Of a DNA stretch of 64,000 nucleotides, positions 35,221 to 44,838 are shown piece by piece; position 1 is the first letter of the stretch; each line of letters starts with the position of its first letter. Source of the DNA: CAZCSK01 sp964501265 (GTDB lineage Bacteria > Actinomycetota > CADDZG01 > JAHWKV01); assembly GCA_964501265.1 (NCBI GenBank), contig CAZCSK010000004.1, positions 1 through 64,000 of the forward strand, written 5' to 3'. The notes beneath the pieces were generated by a model. It searched no databases, was not told the origin of the DNA, and worked only from the letters and a program-made list of their open reading frames with translations. The position numbers and the translations under genes were made by a program.

Positions 35221-36249
35221 ATGAGTTTTCCAGCCAATCCGCGTGTTGCCGTTGTCGGCGCGACCGGCGCAGTGGGACGCGTAATGCTTGACATTTTGGC
35301 CGAGCGACGATTCCCAGCTTCGGAGGTGATCGCCTTCGCGTCCGCTCGCTCGGAAGGGCTGAAAGTTCCATTCGGTGATGATTCGCTGACGGTACGGATG
35401 CTCGACAGCGGCGCGTTTGAAGCCGTCGACCTTGTTGTGCTTGACACTCCCGACCAAGTGGCGGAAACGATTGCTCCACAGGCGGTGGCCGCCGGGGCGG
35501 TTGTCATCGACAAATCCGGCGTCTTCCGAATGCGGCCCGATGTGCCGCTGGTGGTGCCGGAAGTAAATCCTGAATCGGTCCGAGTTCACCAGGGAATCAT
35601 CTCTTCGCCAAACTGCACGACCGTAGCGGTGGTCACGCCGCTGGCGTCCCTTCACCGGCGGTACGGACTCACTCGATTGATTGTTTCTTCATATCAGGCG
35701 ACTTCCGGGGCAGGACGAGGGGGAGTGGAGGAGCTTCGAGAGCAGTCGTTGAAACTTGTCTCAGAGCTCAATGCCCTCGGCGCCGGAGGCGGGCTAGTCA
35801 TTGCTCCCAAGCCCGACCTCTTCGCCGCACCCATAGCTTTCAACATAATTCCCCAAATCGGATCTATTCGCGATGGTGGGTTCAGCAGTGAAGAGGAAAA
35901 GTTGACGTTGGAGTCTCGAAAGATCATGAGCCTGCCCGACTTAGCTGTGACGGCAACATGCGTGCGCGTCCCGACCGTAACCGGACACGGCGTAGCTGTG
36001 TATGCGGAATTTTCCGAGGCGGTGAATGTTAGCGAGGCTGAGAGAATCCTGGCAAGTTCACCGGGAGTTGAGGTGGTGGACCTACCTAACACCCTTCAAG
36101 CCGCGGGGACTGACCCATGCTATGTTGGACGGATTAGGCAAAACTCGGCTGATCCGAAAAGCCTTTGCTTCTTCACGGTGTCAGACAACCTGCGCAAAGG
36201 AGCAGCCCTAAACGCGGTGCAGATCGCAGAGCTGCTTCTTCCCCAATAA
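35221..36249 (+). CDS. asd: Aspartate-semialdehyde dehydrogenase
   Basis: 342 aa. Rossmann motif VVGATGAVG near the start, catalytic Cys in SSPNCTT, substrate Arg/His region in the C-terminal half (RVPTVTGHG). Makes aspartate semialdehyde from aspartyl phosphate with NADPH. Lies 82 nt after lysC, with the repeat hairpin in the spacer. Confidence 0.96.
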   Translation: MSFPANPRVAVVGATGAVGRVMLDILAERRFPASEVIAFASARSEGLKVPFGDDSLTVRMLDSGAFEAVDLVVLDTPDQVAETIAPQAVAAGAVVIDKSGVFRMRPDVPLVVPEVNPESVRVHQGIISSPNCTTVAVVTPLASLHRRYGLTRLIVSSYQATSGAGRGGVEELREQSLKLVSELNALGAGGGLVIAPKPDLFAAPIAFNIIPQIGSIRDGGFSSEEEKLTLESRKIMSLPDLAVTATCVRVPTVTGHGVAVYAEFSEAVNVSEAERILASSPGVEVVDLPNTLQAAGTDPCYVGRIRQNSADPKSLCFFTVSDNLRKGAALNAVQIAELLLPQ

Positions 36250-36273
36250 ACCTGGGGGCGCGTGTCTGAAGAA

Positions 36274-36300
36274 TTTACCAGATCGATTCTAAAGTAAACT
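36274..36300 (+). promoter_or_regulatory. Putative promoter of tRNA-Pro(CGG)
   Basis: TTTACC and TAAACT are separated by 15 bp; the -10 ends 10 nt before tRNA position 1. Spacer is shorter than optimal, so confidence is modest. Confidence 0.4.
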
Positions 36301-36309
36301 CACGGTTAT

Positions 36310-36383
36310 CGGGATGTGGCGCAGCTTGGTAGCGTGCCTCGTTCGGGACGAGGAGGTCGTGGGTTCAAATCCCGCCATCCCGA
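36310..36383 (+). tRNA. tRNA-Pro(CGG)
   Basis: Acceptor CGGGATG/CATCCCG, discriminator A, anticodon loop TTCGGGA (CGG). A T5 stretch follows after two bases. The last 19 bp overlap the convergent metallophosphoesterase gene. Confidence 0.95.
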
Positions 36384-37222
36384 CTTTTTGAAACGAGGTT
36401 GAGAACTGAAGCTTCGGGGCGGCAGAGGAAACGAAACGGCGCGAATTTGCTCGTGCCAAGGCCGGGACTAACGAACAGCCATCCTGCTTTGATCCGATGA
36501 GGCCCGCGCGCATAGCGGGTTGGCAGCGTTGAATTTGTGACGACCGCTCCGATTAACGGGAAGCGAATCTGGCCCCCGTGCGTATGTCCCGCTACGACCA
36601 GGTCAAAGCCAGCGCTGAGGGCATCCAAGTACGGAGCCGGATCGTGGACGACACAAATGGCGAGTTGCGCCGTCGGGTTCCTCACCAGGAGGCGGCGGTC
36701 GTCGCGTTTTAGGTGAGGGTCGTCGAGTCCGGTGATCTGAACGCCATCTTCGAAGTCGGTGACGTTGTTAAGGTTGGTCCAGCCTGCATTGACGAGAGTA
36801 CGGGCAAAGAGATCCGCGGGATTCTTCTTGGCGCTTGGTCGTTTTATCTTGAAAAAATAGTCGGTATAGCTCCGGAACCGTGGCGCGTAGTAGTCGGATG
36901 ATCCAAACACGAAGTACCTCCTGTCCGCCTTGAGGCCGTTCAGCAATTCGGCGCACAATTCCATCGCGTCAGCCTCTCCTAGAAGATCACCCGTCGCCAA
37001 GACGATGTCGTAAGGACTGTCGGAGAGATTTCTTAAGAATGCGATTAGGCGCCGGTTGGATCGGCGCAGATGAAGATCGGAAACTTGCAGTATGCGAATG
37101 GGCTTGGCGTCCGCGGGTAGGACGGGAACTTCGTAGTTTCGAATTCGATAGAGGCGAGCCTCGACTACCCCATATATGACGCAAGCGAGAGCAGCGCCTG
37201 CCACCGTCAGAAAGATCGGCAA
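36365..37222 (-). CDS. Membrane-anchored metallophosphoesterase with altered GNHD motif
   Basis: 285 aa. One N-terminal membrane helix (about 5-20), then a calcineurin-type fold: D49-L-H51, GD at 78-79, GSSD at 107-110 in place of GNHD, CVVHDP and GHTHGG. The metal-bridging Asn and the catalytic His of GNHD are therefore absent, although the other ligands are kept. Related to YkuE/YaeI-like envelope phosphatases, and resembles the actinobacterial group near ponA and ArsA genes. The last codons and TGA stop overlap the tRNA-Pro T-arm antisense. Confidence 0.83.
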   Translation of the reverse strand: MPIFLTVAGAALACVIYGVVEARLYRIRNYEVPVLPADAKPIRILQVSDLHLRRSNRRLIAFLRNLSDSPYDIVLATGDLLGEADAMELCAELLNGLKADRRYFVFGSSDYYAPRFRSYTDYFFKIKRPSAKKNPADLFARTLVNAGWTNLNNVTDFEDGVQITGLDDPHLKRDDRRLLVRNPTAQLAICVVHDPAPYLDALSAGFDLVVAGHTHGGQIRFPLIGAVVTNSTLPTRYARGPHRIKAGWLFVSPGLGTSKFAPFRFLCRPEASVLNLVSKSRDGGI

Positions 37223-38875
37223 CTAGCGGTAGTAATCGGCGGGGGGCGGTAGTTTCCACGCCCCTGGCACTTCGATCAAGCTGGGTCCGGGGCGTTGAAG
37301 GGAGGCAGTCAGGGCCGCTCCAAGCTCATCTGGCTCTGCGACGCTTGTCGCCGGAACCCCGTAGGCCTCCGCCAGTTTCACAAAGTCGGGGCCCGCGATG
37401 TCCATTCCAAAACTCGTTCCATAGCGCGCCTTGGAAAATGCTTTGAGCACCCCCCACGACTTGTCGTTGAAGACGACGACGATCACCCGCATCTGATTCT
37501 CAGCGACGGTCGCAAGTTCGCGCAGGTGATACTGAAAACCCCCATCACCGCAAATGGCAACCACGGGCAGATCCGGATTCGCCGCGGCGACTCCGATGGC
37601 CGCTGGGAATGAAAAACCGAGACTTGCGTAACCGTATGGGTAGAGAAAAGTTCTCGGCGCGGTTACCTCGAAGAAAGGAGCAGACCAGTAGGAGGGAATG
37701 GTCATGTCCTGAGTCGTGACGACTTCCGGACCGAGCGCTTCCCTGATCGCCTTCAGAAAGGACATCTCCCTCGGTCCTTCTTCCTGGGCCCGTCCTAAAG
37801 AAGCCTTTCGAATCGCGCCAGCCTCTTGTATTCCTCGGACTTTCCACTCGGCGGCCGGAATGAGACCCTTCGCAATCTCAGCAAGGGTGAGTCGCGCATC
37901 GGCGGCGATTCCAAGTCGCACCGGGTAGTTGCGGCCCAGTTCTGCGGGGTCGATATCGATATGAATGAGTTGAGAGGGAAGCTCGAGTTTCCAATTACCC
38001 GTTGCCATGCCGCTAAATCTGGTCCCGACTGCGAGCATCAAGTCGGCATTGCGAAGCAACTCGACGAGTTCGGGCTGCCTGACCACCGTGCCCATTGAGA
38101 GCGCGTGGTTCTCCGGTAGTGCCCCTTTCCCCATAAACGTTGTCACCACAGGTGCACCGAGTTTTTCCGCTACGGATGTCAACTCGGCGCTCGCGCGCGA
38201 CCGAAGCACACCGCCGCCCGCCCATATCACTGGGCGGGCGGCTAGTTGAAGAAGTCGCACCGCTTCGTCGACTTGGGCGGCGTTTGGTGGGGACGCGATG
38301 ATGTCGGGGGCCCGAGGATCCTCGTCTACATCTGCGTCGAGCAGATCGGTCGGTATCTCAAGGAGCGCCGGGCCGGGCCGACCTCCCGTGGCTGCAACGA
38401 TTGCTGAGTGCACCATCGAAGGAACTTCGTCGACCGTCATCGGCCTACCCGTGAAGCGAGTGACCGCTTCGAATGCCGGCCCGAGGTCTTTAATCTCGTG
38501 CAAGTATCCCTTTCCCTTTCCGTAGAACTGAGTTGGGATCGCGGACGTGATGGCAAGCAGTGGAGACGACGAAGCGTAAGCCTCGCCAAGAGCCGATAGG
38601 GCGTTCAGCGCCCCAGGCCCCGTCGACAGAAGCACGACTCCCGGTTTGCCCGTGACCCTTCCATAGCCGTCGGCGGCGTGCGCCGCCGCCTGTTCGTGCC
38701 GGAACCCGACGTAGCGGAGTGGCGAATCGCAAAGGGCATTCCAAAGACTCAGGATATGAACTCCCGGCAAGCCAAAAACCGCGTCGATGCCCGCAAGACG
38801 AAGCGTCTCGACGATGTAATGCGAGACGGTTAGCCGCGGGGCGTAAGTTCCAGAATCACTCCCTCGCGCATCCAC
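37223..38875 (-). CDS. Thiamine-diphosphate enzyme, acetolactate-synthase-like
   Basis: 550 aa. N-terminal Pyr domain with the catalytic Glu in GFRHEQAAAHAADGY, central domain, and C-terminal PP domain with the ThDP signature GDGGFQYH ... NDKSWG. The fold is shared by acetolactate synthase, glyoxylate carboligase and benzoylformate decarboxylase; no regulatory subunit is adjacent, so a catabolic decarboxylase or carboligase is as likely as IlvB. The GTG start overlaps the upstream gene by 46 nt and the metallophosphoesterase starts on the next base. Confidence 0.85.
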   Translation of the reverse strand: MDARGSDSGTYAPRLTVSHYIVETLRLAGIDAVFGLPGVHILSLWNALCDSPLRYVGFRHEQAAAHAADGYGRVTGKPGVVLLSTGPGALNALSALGEAYASSSPLLAITSAIPTQFYGKGKGYLHEIKDLGPAFEAVTRFTGRPMTVDEVPSMVHSAIVAATGGRPGPALLEIPTDLLDADVDEDPRAPDIIASPPNAAQVDEAVRLLQLAARPVIWAGGGVLRSRASAELTSVAEKLGAPVVTTFMGKGALPENHALSMGTVVRQPELVELLRNADLMLAVGTRFSGMATGNWKLELPSQLIHIDIDPAELGRNYPVRLGIAADARLTLAEIAKGLIPAAEWKVRGIQEAGAIRKASLGRAQEEGPREMSFLKAIREALGPEVVTTQDMTIPSYWSAPFFEVTAPRTFLYPYGYASLGFSFPAAIGVAAANPDLPVVAICGDGGFQYHLRELATVAENQMRVIVVVFNDKSWGVLKAFSKARYGTSFGMDIAGPDFVKLAEAYGVPATSVAEPDELGAALTASLQRPGPSLIEVPGAWKLPPPADYYR

Positions 38876-39795
38876 CGTTCGATGTTCTCCCCTAATGACC
38901 CGGTTGCCGACTGGCGTTTGGCCACCAGCAACTCACTGATCTGCTCGAATTCTTCCTTGTCTTCAGCTGTGATCGCGCGTACCGAGGCATCAAACTCCGC
39001 CATTCGCGCGTCCCGCCCTTTCCAGCGCGTAACGACTTGTGCGTTTCGGACTCGCTCCGCATTTGGGATGAGCTGCTCCCGCTCTCCCGAAAGAACGAAC
39101 AGTCGCTTGTCCTTCGTATAGATAAACCAGCACGGGATCGGACGATCGGGCGCCGTATCGGGTGTTAACCAAATGATGTCGGACCTCTTCAGGCCTTCAT
39201 CGATGGCGGAATTGATCGGCAAGGAAGCGGTCACCGAAGCCGATTGGTCCCAGCCGATCGATGGGTCGGCCGTGTAGCCGAAACTAGACCAGTCAACGCC
39301 CGCGGCTTTCAAGCAGTAAAGGGCCGTGTAGTTGAAGAATTGATCGATCGCCTCCTGGGGGTCGTCGAAGTCTTCATACCGGATGATCTCTTCGTCGGGG
39401 GCCTCTCCTGCATCCAGCTTTGCGCGGCGCTGTTCTAGAGCGATCGCAATTGACTGAGGCGATGCAAACTTGTCGTCGGGGCGCTCGGCCCCCGTGCCGC
39501 GCGTAGGATGCGGATCCTTACGAAAAGCAAGAACGAAGGAAGCCTGCCGGTCAGGACAGATATAGCCTTCTGCCCAGAACCTGCCATCGTGCAGACGGGC
39601 CTCGAGAACGATTATCGATCCTTCGTACATCAGCCGATAACCGGTCCAGTGAGCCCTGAATGTTCGGCCCACTCCTCGCCGCAGGGCAATATCCAGGGAT
39701 CCGGCGTCACCTTGTCCGGCAACGATTCGGTTGTCCGAGATGCGCCTCGCGATCTGGTCGCGGAGTTCGATTATTGATGTCTGCGCGATGGCCAC
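38830..39795 (-). CDS. Hypothetical protein, possible split-barrel domain near C-terminus
   Basis: 321 aa, soluble, no signal peptide. Residues about 205-275 (CWFIYTKDKRLFVLSG, RVRNAQVVTRWKGRD) faintly recall an FMN-binding split barrel of the PNPOx type, but I cannot confirm it. A shared location between two ArsA-type ATPases and a ThDP enzyme gives no clear role. It starts 7 nt after the downstream ArsA gene on the same strand, so it is probably in that operon. Confidence 0.7.
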   Translation of the reverse strand: MAIAQTSIIELRDQIARRISDNRIVAGQGDAGSLDIALRRGVGRTFRAHWTGYRLMYEGSIIVLEARLHDGRFWAEGYICPDRQASFVLAFRKDPHPTRGTGAERPDDKFASPQSIAIALEQRRAKLDAGEAPDEEIIRYEDFDDPQEAIDQFFNYTALYCLKAAGVDWSSFGYTADPSIGWDQSASVTASLPINSAIDEGLKRSDIIWLTPDTAPDRPIPCWFIYTKDKRLFVLSGEREQLIPNAERVRNAQVVTRWKGRDARMAEFDASVRAITAEDKEEFEQISELLVAKRQSATGSLGENIERWMREGVILELTPRG

Positions 39796-39802
39796 GAAAG
39801 GA

Positions 39803-40885
39803 TTATACGAACAGGAACGACGCGACTTGGTGCAGTGCAGCCAAGTCGGTCACTTCTTGGTTGAGATACGGGATCCTGGCCCGCTGATCCTCGGGAATTG
39901 CCTTCTCCAATCTCGCCAGAGCCAAGTCCTCTCTCAAGTTGAGATGTTCGAAACGACGCGCGACAGCTAAGAGAGTATTGATTGCCTCGGACGTGGAGGC
40001 AAGGCCGGAATCGATGTCGAACTTGGGATGCACTCGGTTGACGATGAGCCCCTTAACGGGCAAGCCGTAAGACGTGAGCGTAGATGCAAAGAACAGGGCT
40101 TCTTCCATGATGTGCTCGGTGGGGGCTGCTACCACAACGAAAGACGACGATTCGTCCATCAGAAGATCCAGAACCTCCTGTGCCCTCTGTTTAAATCCTT
40201 CATACATTCCCTCGAAGTTGGCGAAGAATTCGGCGGTGTCAGCGAGAACCTGGGCGCCGATGATCTTTTGAACAGCCTTGAGGAATGCCACGGCTGCGAA
40301 ATTGGTGATCTTGAACAGTCCTTTGCCGCCTCCCATAGCCGGCAAGAGAAACCATTTCAGCAAACGCCCCTCGAGGAATGAAGTCATCCGTTTGGGGGCG
40401 TCTATGAAGTCGAGAGCATTCCGCGTCGGGGGAGTGTCAATAACGATGAGGTCGTATTTCCCCTTGGAGTGGAGTTCCCAAAGTTTTTCCATCGCCATGT
40501 ATTCGTGCGTTCCCGAAAGGGCACCGGAAATCGCCTGATAAAAACGGTTGGCGATGATGCGCTTTGCGCGCTCGGGGTCGCGGGCGTTGTTCATCACGAG
40601 TTCGTCGAATGTCGTCTTGGTATCGAGCATCATTGCGTCGAGTTTCGCAGGGGCAAGCCCGGCCTTTTTGAATTGCGCAGCCGGAATACGTTTGGGCGTG
40701 TTGGAAAGCCGCTCGATGCCGAGGGAATCTGCCAACCGTTTCGCAGGATCAATGGTTACGACAATTGTCTTTCGGCCCTGGGATGCCGCCTGTAGCGCGA
40801 TGGCGGCTGAAATCGTCGTTTTGCCCACGCCGCCCGAACCGGTACATACGATGATTTTGGAATCGAGTAACCCAGCGAGGCTCAA
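39803..40885 (-). CDS. ArsA/GET3-type ATPase, second subunit
   Basis: 360 aa. Deviant Walker A GSGGVGKTT with the signature Lys, switch I TIDPAKRLADSLG, switch II IDTPPTRNALDF. Related to arsenite ATPase and Get3, but the pair is typical of actinobacteria (the Rv3679/Rv3680 type in M. tuberculosis), where the two form a heteromer tied to envelope transport and stress. The start overlaps the upstream partner by 4 nt. No arsenic genes lie nearby. Confidence 0.9.
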   Translation of the reverse strand: MSLAGLLDSKIIVCTGSGGVGKTTISAAIALQAASQGRKTIVVTIDPAKRLADSLGIERLSNTPKRIPAAQFKKAGLAPAKLDAMMLDTKTTFDELVMNNARDPERAKRIIANRFYQAISGALSGTHEYMAMEKLWELHSKGKYDLIVIDTPPTRNALDFIDAPKRMTSFLEGRLLKWFLLPAMGGGKGLFKITNFAAVAFLKAVQKIIGAQVLADTAEFFANFEGMYEGFKQRAQEVLDLLMDESSSFVVVAAPTEHIMEEALFFASTLTSYGLPVKGLIVNRVHPKFDIDSGLASTSEAINTLLAVARRFEHLNLREDLALARLEKAIPEDQRARIPYLNQEVTDLAALHQVASFLFV

Positions 40886-41838
40886 GTCATCTGCCCTTCG
40901 ATCTCGGCGGCGAGAATGTCCAACTCCGCCCTGCCGAGTTTGGCGGTGAAGAGATAAGGGATATCGACCATGGCGGCCGTGTGGGACTCGGTTTTAACGA
41001 GCTTTTCTCGGTGCTCCTGCTGCAACGCGCGGCGCTCCACGTAAAAGCGGGAACATTCATACAGGTCGCGGGCGGCCTGTTGGCTCATGGGCGTTTCTGA
41101 AATCAGATCTGCGGGTCCCCGGAACCCTTCTATCTGCGCAGTCATGGAGGGGCTCTCGCTGATTGGGGAATAAAGCATGTTGATCAAGACCGCTGCGACA
41201 TCCATCCCCACTCTTTCTTCCAAGAGCTGGGTAGTTTCAATGGTTTCGTTCACGGGCATCTCTTCGGCCAGCGACGCGAGAAGTATGCAGACTTCCTCCG
41301 GGTCTTGAAGCCACTCGACAATTCGGCGGGCTTGGTTTGCCAGCGGACCCACCGGTACGGCATGGAGGAAGCCTTGAGGCGACCGCAGCATAGAGACCGC
41401 GTGGCCGGCTGCTGCGGTATCTAGAACGATGAGGTCATAATCCTGTTTGCGGTTGGCCTCGTGCCACACCTTTCCGAGCATGAGGATGTCACGCAAGCCC
41501 GGAGCGGCGTGCGCCACCCAATCAAGCACTTGTGATGAGACAATCGGCTTTGCAATGCGACCGAGGTGCAGTTGATCCGAGAAGTACTCCTCCAAGGACT
41601 TGTCTGGGGAGATGCTCATTCCGTAAAGGTTTTGATCGAGTCTGACCGGGGTGTGGCTGAGGGATTCTTCGTCGAACAGAGCCGCGAGCGCATGCTTGCC
41701 TTCCACTTCTGCGACGAGGACGCGTTTGCCGTTTCTTGAGGCCACCAGGCCAAGCGCCGCTGCAAGAGTCGTTTTACCGACCCCGCCTTTTCCGGAGATA
41801 ATCCAAAGTCGTCTAGAAAGAAGGGCATCTAACAACAC
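40882..41838 (-). CDS. ArsA/GET3-type ATPase, first subunit
   Basis: 318 aa. Walker A GKGGVGKTTLAA and the switch II variant LDTAAAGHAVSML. In this subunit the A-loop/switch residues differ from the partner (EVEGKHALAALF replaces IDPAKRL), as in the Rv3679-type subunit. GTG start, divergent from the NfeD gene with only 6 bp between start codons, so their promoters must overlap coding sequence. Confidence 0.88.
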   Translation of the reverse strand: MLLDALLSRRLWIISGKGGVGKTTLAAALGLVASRNGKRVLVAEVEGKHALAALFDEESLSHTPVRLDQNLYGMSISPDKSLEEYFSDQLHLGRIAKPIVSSQVLDWVAHAAPGLRDILMLGKVWHEANRKQDYDLIVLDTAAAGHAVSMLRSPQGFLHAVPVGPLANQARRIVEWLQDPEEVCILLASLAEEMPVNETIETTQLLEERVGMDVAAVLINMLYSPISESPSMTAQIEGFRGPADLISETPMSQQAARDLYECSRFYVERRALQQEHREKLVKTESHTAAMVDIPYLFTAKLGRAELDILAAEIEGQMT

Positions 41839-41844
41839 CTCGCC

Positions 41845-42972
41845 ATGATATCCAAAGCTCTTTTGACTCTTGCCGCGGCCGGAGTTATCGCAACCGGTAG
41901 CTCACTTCAGGCGCAAGAGTCGACCGTTGTCGCCGAGTACGTCGAGATCACGGGACTGATCGACCCCGCCACCTCGAGTCACTTGTTAAGAGAGATTCGA
42001 AACGCCAATCTCGAGAATTCCGGGGTGATCGTGGTTCGGCTTGACAGCGCTGGGGGGCTCGAAGCCCATCTCGACGAACTTGTCGAGGCGATTTCGACCT
42101 CTCGCATCCCCATTGTCGTATGGGTGGCTCCGAGCGGAGCGCGTGCCGAATCCGTCGCCCTCTCCCTGTTGAAAGCCGCCCCTATCCGCGTTATCGCACC
42201 GGGGGCATTGGTGGGGCATGTGGCAGCGACCGAGGCCCTGCGTCTTGGGTTGATCGACTACACCGCGGCCTCGTTGCCTCAACTTCTCGACGGTCTGAGA
42301 GATCGTCCGGACTTCAGAGGCCGGACTTTCGTCCCTCGTTTTCACAAGATGACTTCCCTCGAGCGGTTGCAACACGGCGCGACTCGGCCTTGGGCTGCCT
42401 ATCTGCTACTGCTGTTCGGCTGTTTTCTGATCATCTTCGAGGTCTATAACCCAGGAGTCGGTGGAGCCGCAGTTGCCGGGGGGGCAGCCCTTTACTTCGC
42501 CTTTTATGGATTTTCCGTCTTGCCGGTGCGATGGTTTGGAGTTGCCCTTGTGGTCTTGGGACTCGGCCTTTTCACCTACGACCTCCGAGAGTTGCGCCTT
42601 GGGCGGGCCTCGGTCGCTGCGCTCTTGGCTTTTGGGGCAGGGAGCTTTTTCACATTCCCGCGTTACCCCGATGCAGTTTCACTCGGATGGCTGACGATCG
42701 CCTCGGGTCTCGCTCTGACGCTCTTATTTTTCATCCCGGTCATGACGCAAGCATTAAGGGCCAGGACTGCGCGCCCCATTGCGGGTGCAGACAAGGTAAT
42801 CGGGACGACGGGAATTGCGCGGACCGACATTGCTCCCGACGGTCAGGTTAGCGCGGGGGGAACTCTTTGGAGAGCACGCACTTTGGGGGCCGCGATCGGG
42901 GAAGGTTCGGCCGTCGAGATAAAGGGTGTTTCAGGACTCGTACTTATGGTTGAGGAGTCCGATCGGAGTTAG
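41845..42972 (+). CDS. NfeD-family membrane protein with shortened ClpP-like domain
   Basis: 375 aa. Signal peptide (about 1-23), a ClpP/SDH-like domain (about 30-155), four or five membrane helices (about 185-305) and a C-terminal OB-fold NfeD domain (VIGTTGIARTDIAPDGQVS). The Ser of GARAES (S103) is in the nucleophile position. The domain jumps from APGALVGH straight to the closing EALRLGLIDYTAASL, so the segment that carries the catalytic Lys in NfeD proteases seems missing. Probably not a protease. May act in membrane quality control. Confidence 0.85.
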   Translation: MISKALLTLAAAGVIATGSSLQAQESTVVAEYVEITGLIDPATSSHLLREIRNANLENSGVIVVRLDSAGGLEAHLDELVEAISTSRIPIVVWVAPSGARAESVALSLLKAAPIRVIAPGALVGHVAATEALRLGLIDYTAASLPQLLDGLRDRPDFRGRTFVPRFHKMTSLERLQHGATRPWAAYLLLLFGCFLIIFEVYNPGVGGAAVAGGAALYFAFYGFSVLPVRWFGVALVVLGLGLFTYDLRELRLGRASVAALLAFGAGSFFTFPRYPDAVSLGWLTIASGLALTLLFFIPVMTQALRARTARPIAGADKVIGTTGIARTDIAPDGQVSAGGTLWRARTLGAAIGEGSAVEIKGVSGLVLMVEESDRS

Positions 42973-44838
42973 TCAGGCATTAGGCCCGCTTGTTCTTAGA
43001 TCGCCGTCGCGTCTTGTAAAACCGGTTTGATCAAGATACTCGAGCAATGGGATCGCATATTTGCGGGTGGTGCCAACCATGTCACGAAACTCCGCCACCG
43101 AAAATGGTCCCACCTCCGCCAATCGGTCCGCGACGCGCCGACGCAGATCATCTATCCACTCGGCCGGATAGATGATCCCCGCGCCGGCCTCGACTAGTTG
43201 TCCTGATCTGACGAGCGCCCTTAACAGTGCTGGGTCGTGATGTTGGACAAGATCTGAGGCCGTCGGGGGCGATGCGCCGCCCATTCCTATTTCTTCGATC
43301 AACCTGAGAGCTTCGGGCGTCTGAACATCGGGACGGAAATCCGGAGTCTTGATCGCGGAGGCGCCGGTGATCAACTTACGCGCGATCATCTCCTGAATCA
43401 CCTCGTCGAAAGCCTCGGCGTCGATCGGCATCCACGCTCGGAGCGCTGCGAGGGACATCCCGTCTTCAAGCGGATATACAGTTTGGTGCTCTCGAACCAG
43501 GACGATGATCGCTCGAACCGTATTCTCGAACGCTTCCCTCTCCCAAATGAAATTCGCCAATTGGACGAACCCTTGAGCCGATGACTCCGGCAGAACTCCG
43601 GTCCGAAGCGCCGCATCCTGTCGCCGCAGGTGACCTTCTTCTCCAACCACGACGCGTAGGTAGTCGATGCGATCCTTAGCCGCGGCGCGAAGTTCCGCCG
43701 ATCGAACGAGCGCGGGATCCTTTGGGTTCGCGTTAGAGGGACGAACCTCCAGCACCCGGCCTCCACCGAGGGTCTGCCTGCGGCCCGACTCGCGAAGGAC
43801 GAAGCGGTCGCCGAATTCAAGGGCCGCGGGCTCGCTCAAACTGATCAATGCGAAATTGACCGGTTCGGATCCGGGGACAAACCGAACGGCTGCCTCCCTT
43901 TCAGCCGAGCCCGAGTAAACCTTGAACGCCCCGCGTTCGGTTGGATCGCTCGCTCCCGGAAGCATTCGGAGTGATGCAAGGAACTGGTTCGTAATGAGCC
44001 GCGTACCCGGCCGTGCCAGCACATCGCCGCGTTCGAGATCCTCTGGGGATAGCCCCACCAGATTCACAGCCGCGCGGTTCCCCGGCCCCAATCGATCGAT
44101 CTTGCGATTGTGAGACTGAAGCCCTCGGATGCGCGCTCTTTGGCCCCCAGGCAGAACCTCCACCTCATCCTCAATCGCGAGCCAGCCCCCCACGAGTGTT
44201 CCGGTAACCACCGTTCCGGAACCCTTCATCGTGAAAACACGATCGATCCACAGGCGCGGTCGCCCCTCATCAACGGGGGCCGGAGTGCGGCCAAGAACTT
44301 CATCGATCAACTCGGTGAGCTCCGCGATGCCTTCACGGGTTTGCGACGAGACTCCGATCATCGGCGCGCTGCGAAGGGTTGTCAGGGCGAACTTAGCAGC
44401 CACTGCTCTTTTAATTTCGTCGACCTGCTCTGAACCCACCGTGTCGATCTTGGTGACGACTCCAATCGCGGTCTTGACTTCGAGTAGGTCCAGGATGTCC
44501 AGGTGCTCTTGCGATTGAGGTTTCCAACCTTCATTTGCTGCGACTACGAACAGCGTCACGTTAATGGCCCCAGCCCCGGCGAGCATGTTCTTGATGAACC
44601 TGCTGTGACCGGGTACGTCGACGATCCCTACCTCGCGCCCCGACGGTAACTTCAGCCAAGCGAAGCCAAGGTCGATGGTAAGGCCCCTTCGTTTCTCTTC
44701 TTCAAGACGATCTGGATCGATACCGGTGAGCGCGCGGATAAGGGCGCTCTTGCCGTGGTCGACATGCCCGGCAGTCCCTATTACGTACACGGTTTTAGGA
44801 GAGCCGACGGAGCGCGGCTGTGACAACTTTGTCGTCAC
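42973..44838 (-). CDS. selB: Selenocysteine-specific elongation factor SelB
   Basis: 621 aa. G domain with GTAGHVDHGKS, DVPGHSRFI and TKID, followed by EF-Tu-like domains 2-3 and a long C-terminal array of winged helices that binds the SECIS stem-loop in other bacteria. It delivers Sec-tRNA to UGA. The GTG at 44838 overlaps selA by 44 nt; GTG 44790, 4 nt after the selA stop, fits the usual SelB start (YVIGTAGH) better. No selC or selD in the window. Confidence 0.95.
   Translation of the reverse strand: MTTKLSQPRSVGSPKTVYVIGTAGHVDHGKSALIRALTGIDPDRLEEEKRRGLTIDLGFAWLKLPSGREVGIVDVPGHSRFIKNMLAGAGAINVTLFVVAANEGWKPQSQEHLDILDLLEVKTAIGVVTKIDTVGSEQVDEIKRAVAAKFALTTLRSAPMIGVSSQTREGIAELTELIDEVLGRTPAPVDEGRPRLWIDRVFTMKGSGTVVTGTLVGGWLAIEDEVEVLPGGQRARIRGLQSHNRKIDRLGPGNRAAVNLVGLSPEDLERGDVLARPGTRLITNQFLASLRMLPGASDPTERGAFKVYSGSAEREAAVRFVPGSEPVNFALISLSEPAALEFGDRFVLRESGRRQTLGGGRVLEVRPSNANPKDPALVRSAELRAAAKDRIDYLRVVVGEEGHLRRQDAALRTGVLPESSAQGFVQLANFIWEREAFENTVRAIIVLVREHQTVYPLEDGMSLAALRAWMPIDAEAFDEVIQEMIARKLITGASAIKTPDFRPDVQTPEALRLIEEIGMGGASPPTASDLVQHHDPALLRALVRSGQLVEAGAGIIYPAEWIDDLRRRVADRLAEVGPFSVAEFRDMVGTTRKYAIPLLEYLDQTGFTRRDGDLRTSGPNA

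Noticed and set aside
40110..40140. GGGGGCTGCTACC resembling the left arm of the palindromic repeat
   Set aside because: It encodes the conserved VVAAPTEH part of the ArsA-type ATPase and lacks the right arm, so it is chance similarity.
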